Made by a program: the position numbers and the translations under genes
Part shown: positions 8,656 to 14,013 of the stretch, in pieces
How positions within the stretch are numbered: the first letter of the stretch is position 1
How the letters are laid out: every line of letters starts with the position of its first letter
The notes under the pieces: generated by a model
Told to the model about the DNA's origin: nothing
The model's database searches: none
The model's input: the letters and a program-made list of their open reading frames with translations, nothing else
NCBI GenBank assembly: GCA_003649715.1
Contig: QMSS01000017.1
Span: 1 to 15,912, forward strand
Source of the DNA: Thermoplasmata archaeon
Lineage (GTDB): Archaea; Thermoplasmatota; E2; DHVEG-1
Direction of reading: 5' to 3'
DNA length: 15,912 nt

Positions 8656-9116
8656 ATGGATATGAGAAAACGGGTGTTCTCTCATTAAATGATATTAGGG
8701 TTCCATCTGAGAATCAGCTGAGGAAAGGTGTTGCCATCATAGAATGTGTTCAGGAGATACCTTGTAATCCATGTGCTGCTATATGTCCTGTAAATGCTAT
8801 TTCTATGAAAGATATAAACTCTATTCCAATAGTTGATTTTGATAAATGCACTGGATGTGGAAAATGTGTTAGTATATGCCCAGGACTTGCAATATTTGTT
8901 GTAAAAACAGTGGATAACAGCAAAGCCCTTGTTACTCTCCCATATGAGTTTCTTCCAATTCCAAAAACTGGGGATAAGGTCAAGGCATTGAATAGATGGG
9001 GGGAGATATGCGGCGATGCAGAGGTTGTACGTGTAAACATGTTAGGAAAAACCACTGTTGTCACAATTCGGGTTGATAAAAAACTGGCTATGGAGGTAAG
9101 AAATATACGGGTGTGA
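8652..9116 (+). CDS. pdhF: Proline dehydrogenase complex gamma-like subunit, two-[4Fe-4S] ferredoxin-type
   Basis: This 154-aa iron-sulfur protein is presumably the electron carrier between the two flavoprotein subunits. The first cysteine group is Cys32-x5-Cys38-x2-Cys41-x3-Cys45-Pro, with an unusual spacing to the first Cys. The second is the classical Cys66-x2-Cys69-x2-Cys72-x3-Cys76-Pro. After about residue 85 the chain becomes a beta-rich C-terminal domain (KTGDKVKALNRWGEICGDAEVVRV) without cysteine pairs. The length fits the roughly 19-kDa gamma subunit described for the Thermococcus complex. The start is GTG 8652, overlapping the upstream TGA as GTGA; the nearby ATG at 8656 is out of frame. 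No separate promoter is visible, so translation is probably coupled to the alpha gene. Confidence 0.82.
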   Translation: MNGYEKTGVLSLNDIRVPSENQLRKGVAIIECVQEIPCNPCAAICPVNAISMKDINSIPIVDFDKCTGCGKCVSICPGLAIFVVKTVDNSKALVTLPYEFLPIPKTGDKVKALNRWGEICGDAEVVRVNMLGKTTVVTIRVDKKLAMEVRNIRV

Positions 9117-9403
9117 GCAAAATAATGGGCGATAAGGTTTTTATCTGCCGCTGTGAGGATATTACACTAGAAGAAATTGAGCAAGCTATTGATGAGGGAT
9201 ATACCACTATTGAGGAGTTGAAATGTAGACTCCGTCTAGGAATGGGGCCATGTCAGGGACGAGGATGTCTTCTACTCGCAAAACGTGTTTTATCCAAAAA
9301 AACAGGTAAAACATATTCTGAGATTAAAATGCCTACTACAAGACCGCCACTTATACCAGTATCCTTGGGGGTGCTTGCAAGTGACAAGAAAAACAAAAAA
9401 TGA
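9113..9403 (+). CDS. pdhX: Proline dehydrogenase complex delta-like subunit, BFD-like [2Fe-2S] protein
   Basis: This 96-aa protein is built on a BFD-like (bacterioferritin-associated-ferredoxin-type) [2Fe-2S] domain. Its Cys12-x-Cys14 lies in the sequence ICRCEDITLEEI, and Cys47-x4-Cys52 in GMGPCQGRGC. This is the C-x-C...C-x4-C pattern also found in the C-terminal part of amine dehydrogenase and nitrite reductase complexes. The C-terminal tail is Pro-rich (MPTTRPPLIPVSLG), as expected for a segment that wraps a partner subunit (inference). The GTG start again overlaps the preceding TGA as GTGA, with GGAGGT at 9092-9097 upstream; an in-frame ATG at 9125 (residue 5) is an alternative. The 3' end overlaps the beta gene by 23 nt. 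The length fits the roughly 10-kDa delta subunit of the Thermococcus complex. Confidence 0.8.
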   Translation: MSKIMGDKVFICRCEDITLEEIEQAIDEGYTTIEELKCRLRLGMGPCQGRGCLLLAKRVLSKKTGKTYSEIKMPTTRPPLIPVSLGVLASDKKNKK

Positions 9404-10556
9404 TGATTTTCCACATAAGGCAGATGTTGTGATAGTTGGTGGAGGCATCAACGGCTGCGCTCTTGCCTACCAACTTGCAAAAAGACATGTGGATGTGGTC
9501 TTATGTGAAAAAAAATATTTATGCTATGGAGCCACGGGGAGATGCGGCGCCGGTATCAGACAGCAATGGTCCACACGAGAAAACACTGAGTTAGCTATCA
9601 GAAGTGTAAAAATGTTTGAAAAACTAGAAAAAGAACTTAAAATGGATATTGGTCTAAGACAAGGCGGATATCTCATCATTATTCATGATAAAAAAGAAAT
9701 GAGACAGGCTGAAAAAAATGTTGCAATGCAAAAATCCCTTGGTTTAAATGTCTCCATACTAGACGTAGATGAAATCCAAGACATAGTTCCAATACTAGAC
9801 ACAAAAGGAATAAATGCAATTGGAGCAAGTTTTTGCCCCACAGACGGCCACGCAGATCCATTTAAAACAACACATGCATATGCCTATGCTGCAGCTCAAC
9901 ATGGAGCGAAGCTGTATAAATTCACTGAGATACTTGGCATCAAAAAGAAAAACAACCTTATAGATCACGTTGTCACTACACGTGGAAATATAAAAACAAA
10001 CACTGTTATAAACGCAGCTGGAGCATGGTCAAAAAAAATTGCAGAAATGGTGGGTGTAAAACTACCGAACATGCCATTTAGAAAGGAGATACTAGTCACT
10101 GAGCGTATAAAACCATTATTCAAAGCCATGGTGATCTCCTTCAAAGACGGCATATATTTTAGCCAGCAAGATGAGGGGCAGATCCTCGGTGGCATACCCA
10201 TACCTGAAGAAAAACCAGGATACATAACCACTCCAACATTTACATTTCTACATCATATGGCAAAAACACTAACACACTATGCACCATCTCTAAGACATGT
10301 GAAAGTTATAAGACAATGGACTGGATACTATGATGTCACACCAGATGCACGACCCATATTAGGCGAAACAAAAGGAATCAAAGGCTTCATTCAGTGCAAT
10401 GGCTTCAGCGGACATGGGTTTATGCTGTCACCTATGGTCACCAAAATCCTATCAGACTACATTATCGATGGAAAAACACCTCCAATCCTAGAAAAATTAA
10501 ACCTTAGTAGGTTCGATGATAAAAAAATCAAACGAGAAATATCAGTAGTAGGATAA
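9381..10556 (+). CDS. pdhB: L-proline dehydrogenase beta-like catalytic subunit (DAO-family FAD amine dehydrogenase)
   Basis: This is the putative substrate-oxidising flavoprotein, 391 aa, of the D-amino-acid-oxidase/sarcosine-oxidase-beta fold. The N-terminal Rossmann motif VVIVGGGINGCALAYQLAK (GGG at residues 20-22, Gly25) is followed by the GATGRCGAGIRQQW segment near residues 50-63. Further segments are PTDGHADPF, TVINAAGAW, RQWTGYYDVTPDARPILG and the C-terminal GFSGHGFMLSP, all characteristic of Thermococcales proline dehydrogenase beta subunits. Start choice: the frame is open upstream, but GTG 9381 has a GGGGGTG SD at 9367-9373 and places the Rossmann strand about 15 residues in, as in the family. 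A TTG at 9375 is the next candidate. L-proline is the best-supported substrate by gene context; sarcosine, hydroxyproline or another secondary amine cannot be excluded. Confidence 0.85.
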   Translation: MTRKTKNDDFPHKADVVIVGGGINGCALAYQLAKRHVDVVLCEKKYLCYGATGRCGAGIRQQWSTRENTELAIRSVKMFEKLEKELKMDIGLRQGGYLIIIHDKKEMRQAEKNVAMQKSLGLNVSILDVDEIQDIVPILDTKGINAIGASFCPTDGHADPFKTTHAYAYAAAQHGAKLYKFTEILGIKKKNNLIDHVVTTRGNIKTNTVINAAGAWSKKIAEMVGVKLPNMPFRKEILVTERIKPLFKAMVISFKDGIYFSQQDEGQILGGIPIPEEKPGYITTPTFTFLHHMAKTLTHYAPSLRHVKVIRQWTGYYDVTPDARPILGETKGIKGFIQCNGFSGHGFMLSPMVTKILSDYIIDGKTPPILEKLNLSRFDDKKIKREISVVG

Positions 10557-10573
10557 AAGAAAAAAGAGGAAAA

Positions 10574-10588
10574 AACATATTTTAATTC
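10574..10588 (+). promoter_or_regulatory. Possible TATA-box promoter for gatE
   Basis: The short gap after the beta gene contains an AT-rich ATATTTTAAT element about 35-45 nt before the GGAGG at 10623-10627, placed suitably for initiation near 10607-10612. No T-rich terminator separates the two genes, so read-through from the oxidoreductase operon is equally possible. Confidence 0.35.
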
Positions 10589-10642
10589 CTCAAAAAAAAG
10601 ATGATAATGTATTAATAATTCAGGAGGATGAGACAAACCATT

Positions 10643-12520
10643 ATGGACTATAGAAAAATCGGTTTCAAAGCTGGACTAGAAATACACCAGCAACTCGACA
10701 CAAACAAACTCTTCTGCCAATGCCCATCCAAGATAACAGAGGACATAGACTACTCTTTCACAAGATTTCTCAGACCCACACAAAGCGAAATGGGAGACAT
10801 AGACCAGGCAGCAGTTGAAGAAGCAAAAAAAAACAGATGCTTCCTATACACAGCATCAAACCAGTCAACCTGCCTAGTAGAAGCAGATGAAGAACCACCA
10901 CACCACGCCAACAAAGAAGCAATAAACACATGCCTAACCATAGCCATACTGCTAAACGCAAAACCCATAGATGAAATCCATTTCATGAGAAAAATCGTTA
11001 TAGACGGATCTAACACCTCAGGATTCCAACGAACAGCACTCATAGCAATAAATGGAAAAATAGATAACGTCAAAATACAAACCATCGCACTCGAAGAGGA
11101 TGCCGCACGTAAAATAAAAGAAAAAAACAAGACTGTAAACTACGGACTAGACCGACTAGGCATACCACTAATAGAAATAGCAACATCTGCAGACATCAAA
11201 AACCCAGAACATGCAAGAAAAACAGCTGAAAAAATAGGACTACTACTACAATCCACCAAAAAAGTCAAAAAAGGACTAGGAACAATCAGACAAGACCTAA
11301 ACATATCAATACAAGGAGGAGCAAGAGTCGAAATCAAAGGAATACAATCACTAAGCTCCATATCCAAAGTTGCAGAAAACGAAACAAAAAGACAGATGGG
11401 ACTAATCGAAATAAAAAAAATACTAAAACACAGGATAAAAAAAGGAGATCTAGAAAACATAAAACACATAGACCTAACAAACACACTGAGAAAAAGTAAC
11501 TCCAACATCATAAAAAAACTTTTGAAAAACAATGCATCATGCATAAAAGCCATAAAACTACCAGGATTCCATGGTCTACTAAAACAAAGAGACACTAGAC
11601 TAGGAAGAGAACTAGCAGTCTATGCACGAATATCAACAGACATAGGAGGAATCATACATAGCGATGAGCTACCAGGATATGGCATAAACGAAAAAGAAAA
11701 AAAAGAGATAGAAAAAATCCTAGGAAACAAAGAAAACGATGCATTTGTAATCGCTATTGGAAAAGAAACAACTGTGAACAATGCACTCCAAGCAGTAATA
11801 AAAAGAGCAAAAATGTTTCTAGATGGAGTACCAGAAGAGGTAAGACGAGCCCTACCAGATGATACCACAGAATACATGAGACCACTACCAGGAGCAGCAA
11901 GAATGTATCCAGAAACCGATGTACCACCCATTAGAATCACACCTCATCACATACAATGGATAAAAAAACATCTACCAGAAAAGATAGAGGAAAAACACAA
12001 AAGATTCATAAAACAATACAATCTAAATGAAGAACAAACCAAACAAATCATATCAAGTGGACAGGACGACAACTTCGAAAAACTCGCCAAACAATTCCCC
12101 AACCTCAAAAAAGTAATCCTAAGAACACTCCTCAACACCCTGCCAGAACTAGAAAAAGAAGGTATAAAAACCGAAAACATCGACAACAACATGCTAAACC
12201 AAGTCTTCTATGCACTAGAGGAAGAAAAATATGCCAAAGAAGCAATCCCCAAAATACTAAAATACCTTGCACAACACAGACAAACCACCATCGACAAAGC
12301 CATTGAGGCATGTGGACTCAAAAAATTATCACAAACCGAAATCACACAGATCATCAAAAAAATAGTAGACGAAAAAAAAGAATTCATAGCAGAAAGAGGA
12401 AAAGACTCTCTTGGTCCACTTATGGGCATAGCAATGAAGGAACTACGCGGAAAAGCAGATGGAAAAATTATAAGCAAAATACTACAAAAAGAAATAGAAA
12501 AAACTATTATTTCATCTTAA
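10643..12520 (+). CDS. gatE: Glutamyl-tRNA(Gln) amidotransferase subunit E
   Basis: This 625-aa archaeal-specific GatE works with GatD to amidate Glu-tRNA(Gln) to Gln-tRNA(Gln), replacing a glutaminyl-tRNA synthetase. Visible family features, in order, are KAGLEIHQQLDTNKLFCQC at the N-terminus, DEEPPHHANKEA, MRKIVIDGSNTSGFQRTALIA, YGLDRLGIPLIEIAT, KKGLGTIRQDLNISIQGGARVEIKG and an AspRS-type (GAD) insertion in the middle. Then follow RPLPGAARMYPETDVPPIRIT and a helical YqeY-like C-terminal domain ending near LGPLMGIAMKELRGKADGKI. ATG 10643 is chosen because homologues begin with MDY..IG at this point. An in-frame ATG at 10628 directly abuts the GGAGG and so could not use it as SD. The chosen start has a long 15-nt SD spacing, similar to rpoA1. 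GatD is not in the window. Codon use is strongly A/C-rich. The last 14 nt overlap the converging minus-strand gene. Confidence 0.95.
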   Translation: MDYRKIGFKAGLEIHQQLDTNKLFCQCPSKITEDIDYSFTRFLRPTQSEMGDIDQAAVEEAKKNRCFLYTASNQSTCLVEADEEPPHHANKEAINTCLTIAILLNAKPIDEIHFMRKIVIDGSNTSGFQRTALIAINGKIDNVKIQTIALEEDAARKIKEKNKTVNYGLDRLGIPLIEIATSADIKNPEHARKTAEKIGLLLQSTKKVKKGLGTIRQDLNISIQGGARVEIKGIQSLSSISKVAENETKRQMGLIEIKKILKHRIKKGDLENIKHIDLTNTLRKSNSNIIKKLLKNNASCIKAIKLPGFHGLLKQRDTRLGRELAVYARISTDIGGIIHSDELPGYGINEKEKKEIEKILGNKENDAFVIAIGKETTVNNALQAVIKRAKMFLDGVPEEVRRALPDDTTEYMRPLPGAARMYPETDVPPIRITPHHIQWIKKHLPEKIEEKHKRFIKQYNLNEEQTKQIISSGQDDNFEKLAKQFPNLKKVILRTLLNTLPELEKEGIKTENIDNNMLNQVFYALEEEKYAKEAIPKILKYLAQHRQTTIDKAIEACGLKKLSQTEITQIIKKIVDEKKEFIAERGKDSLGPLMGIAMKELRGKADGKIISKILQKEIEKTIISS

Positions 12521-12884
12521 ACTCAAACCACACCACCCTACCATCCTCCACCAATCTCCTAATTTTCCTCTGCACAGCCGACAAACCTGACTTATTCGTC
12601 TTAAACTCCACAAAAACAATTTTATCATCCTCAAACTGTATACCATCCACTGGACTACCTATAAACCTAAATTTTTCTGGAGAAAATGGATATCTATCCA
12701 TAAATGGGGCAAACTGCTCACTAATACGGCCATACACTGCAGAAAGAGACTGCTTTTCCACCAGCAATCTATCAATCCTATCATGCAACGGTTTAACAGC
12801 AACCCTATAAACCAGCATCAAACCCATCACAAATCCAGCTACTGTACCTATCATAAAAACCCATAGCATCATAAACAGATCCAT
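12507..12884 (-). CDS. Membrane-anchored Holliday-junction-resolvase-like endonuclease (Endonuc_Holl type)
   Basis: This 125-aa protein resembles the uncharacterised archaeal family annotated as endonuclease related to Holliday junction resolvase. Residues about 4-26 form one hydrophobic transmembrane or signal-anchor helix, followed by a short helical linker (about 30-60). A PD-(D/E)XK-type nuclease core then shows GSPVDG with Asp80, VFVEFKTNKS with Glu93 and Lys95, and a downstream Gln105 in SAVQRKIRR. This Asp...Glu-x-Lys...Gln arrangement is that expected of the catalytic site. A cleavage role on DNA is a family-level guess; the membrane anchor is the odd part. The start is supported by GGTGA (12891-12895) 6 nt upstream. 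The 3' end overlaps gatE tail-to-tail by 14 nt. A dyad element lies upstream. Confidence 0.78.
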   Translation of the reverse strand: MDLFMMLWVFMIGTVAGFVMGLMLVYRVAVKPLHDRIDRLLVEKQSLSAVYGRISEQFAPFMDRYPFSPEKFRFIGSPVDGIQFEDDKIVFVEFKTNKSGLSAVQRKIRRLVEDGRVVWFEFKMK

Positions 12885-13125
12885 CTTATATCACCAACAT
12901 CCGAAGGCAACAAACAAACAGTTAGATTATTCAGTATACCTTTAATCTAAGTACGTATTATTAATCTATTCAAAAAAATTCTTTTTTTTATGGATCCAAT
13001 GGATATGGTCAGGAAACGGACAACAAAAAAAGAATAGAAAAAAGGAGATTAGAATTATGGGAAGATATTATTACCTGTCTTAAGGCATGAGAGAAAAATT
13101 AGATTCAGGTGAAAAAATAATTTTT
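12885..13125. other. Intergenic gap between the endonuclease and glycosyltransferase genes
   Basis: This 241-bp AT-rich gap contains the dyad described above, several homopolymer A and T runs, and no convincing gene. An 8-codon ATG frame at 13057 with an AGGAG upstream on the + strand is too short to call. No tRNA cloverleaf or C/D-box pair was recognised. Confidence 0.6.
12922..12968. promoter_or_regulatory. Inverted repeat plus third half-site upstream of the endonuclease gene
   Basis: The arms TTAGATTA (12922-12929) and TAATCTAA (12943-12950) are perfect 8-bp inverted copies. The 13-nt spacer between them holds the palindrome GTATAC (12934-12939), nearly centred in the dyad. A further TAATCTA lies at 12962-12968 in the same orientation as the right arm. 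Half-sites are about 19-21 bp apart, two helical turns. The centre is about 52 bp before the minus-strand start codon at 12884, where a promoter would be expected. It could be a repressor operator; a GT2-gene terminator hairpin is less likely because no T run follows on the minus strand. Confidence 0.4.
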
Positions 13126-13127
13126 TT
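13112..13127 (-). terminator. T-rich terminator of the glycosyltransferase gene
   Basis: Immediately after the minus-strand stop codon the transcript reads through an AT-only inverted repeat ending in six T (13117-13112). Further T-rich stretches at 13022-13043 on the same strand may act as a second termination zone. Confidence 0.5.
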
Positions 13128-13800
13128 ACAATGTTACCCTTTTTTTGAACAAAAACTTTAGGTTTTTCCATCCATCTCTGAAACTTTGAAGTTTAACTTC
13201 TCCCTCTCGAGTGTAGAGTGTAGAGGGAATCTCTCTTGCTTTTATATCTGGGGAGGTAAACATTTCTATTTTTATTTCCTCTGAGAACGGCATCCCATCA
13301 TCAAAATCCTCAAGTGGCTGTATTTTTTTGAGGGCATCCCTTTTGAATATCCACATCCCTGACTGTGAATCCTTGATATTTATACAGAATAAAATGCGTA
13401 ATGCAAAGGCTAGTATCATGTTTCCAAACCTATGTTTGATGGACATGGATCCATGTTTTAACTTGGCGAACCGGTTTGTGGTTATAAAATCAAGATGCTC
13501 TTTTAGCAGTATCTCTATGTATTCATGGACTTTGTCAAATGGATAGGTTGCATCTGCATCACCTGTAACTATTACATCACCTGTAGCATGTGGTATACCT
13601 GTTTTATATGCTCGTCCATACCCTCTTCTTTTTTCTACAACAACTTTTGCTCCCCTTGTCCTTGCTATCTCACATGTTTTATCTTTTGAGCCGCCATCTA
13701 CAACAATTATTTCTAGCTCCCAATTGTTTTTTCTAAAAAATTCCCTATTTATGGAATCAATTGTTTTTCCAACACCTTTTTCCTCGTTTAATGTTGGCAT
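13126..13800 (-). CDS. Family-2 glycosyltransferase, dolichyl-phosphate mannosyl/glucosyltransferase-like
   Basis: This 224-aa (or slightly longer) enzyme probably moves a sugar from a nucleotide sugar to a polyprenyl phosphate or glycan acceptor at the cytoplasmic membrane face. It has the GT2 nucleotide-binding core: MPTLNEE at the start, IIVVDGGSKDKT (DGG at 35-37), and ATGDVIVTGDADATYP with the metal-binding DAD at 81-83. The acceptor-side SQSGMWIFKRDALKKI region follows. One hydrophobic stretch (MILAFALRILFCINI) may be membrane-associated; the C-terminal transmembrane pair of some DPM1-like enzymes is missing. The 5' end is odd. The usual first strand is encoded in frame upstream of ATG 13800 (TTKISII before MPTLNE), but no ATG, GTG or TTG precedes it before a TAA at 13822-13824. 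The true start may therefore be non-canonical or obscured by a one-base deletion. It neighbours a sequon-rich surface protein, which fits a role in N-glycosylation or envelope glycan synthesis. Confidence 0.85.
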   Translation of the reverse strand: MPTLNEEKGVGKTIDSINREFFRKNNWELEIIVVDGGSKDKTCEIARTRGAKVVVEKRRGYGRAYKTGIPHATGDVIVTGDADATYPFDKVHEYIEILLKEHLDFITTNRFAKLKHGSMSIKHRFGNMILAFALRILFCINIKDSQSGMWIFKRDALKKIQPLEDFDDGMPFSEEIKIEMFTSPDIKAREIPSTLYTREGEVKLQSFRDGWKNLKFLFKKRVTL

Positions 13801-13863
13801 TATTATGCTTATTTTCGTGGTTTATCCACTCTCCATAAACACTCTCTTTTTTTATTGATCAAT

Positions 13864-13873
13864 TCCTTATAGG
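13864..13873 (-). promoter_or_regulatory. TATA-box candidate for the glycosyltransferase gene
   Basis: On the minus strand CCTATAAGGA gives a clear TATAAG core about 25-30 nt upstream of a presumed start of transcription near 13840. The transcript would then begin just before a GGAG SD at 13831-13835 (minus strand), suggesting that translation starts soon after 13830 rather than at ATG 13800. Confidence 0.45.
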
Positions 13874-13961
13874 ACCGAGAAATGTAAAGAGGATGATAGG
13901 TTGACTAAAGAAATATTTTTTCCTATTTGTGCAAAAAAGGAACGGTGGGCGAAAAGTTAGA

Positions 13962-14009
13962 AAACAACAAAATAAAAAAGAAGAAAGAGAAAAAAGAAGA
14001 AAAAAAAGG
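13962..14009 (-). terminator. Polypyrimidine terminator of the surface-protein gene
   Basis: Directly after the minus-strand stop codon at 14014 the transcript enters nearly 50 nt of T and C with several runs of six to eight T, a strong archaeal U-tract terminator. The remainder of the 13801-14013 gap holds the glycosyltransferase promoter and no further gene that I can see. Confidence 0.7.
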
Positions 14010-14013
14010 TTTT

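Noticed and set aside
9285..9380. Upstream extension of the beta-subunit gene
   Set aside because: It would overlap the delta gene by over 100 nt; the extra 32 residues do not resemble the family N-terminus, and GTG 9381 has its own SD.
10566..10591. GAGGAA/TTCCTC inverted repeat after the beta gene as a terminator
   Set aside because: The stem is only six pairs with a 14-nt loop, and A rather than T follows on the + strand; there is no minus-strand gene for it to serve.
10628..10642. ATG 10628 as gatE start
   Set aside because: It directly abuts the GGAGG, leaving no SD spacing, and GatE homologues begin at the MDY of 10643.
12310..12810. 166-codon + strand frame spanning the end of gatE and the endonuclease gene
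   Set aside because: Overlaps two well-supported genes in other frames and has a low-complexity Lys/Asn/Ser translation without a known fold.
13057..13083. Eight-codon + strand mini-ORF with AGGAG upstream
   Set aside because: Too short and without downstream gene or conserved context; likely chance in a purine-rich gap.
13874..13900. Possible C/D-box sRNA around GGATGATAGG
   Set aside because: The C-box-like sequence does not fit the consensus well and no matching D box (CTGA) follows at a suitable distance.
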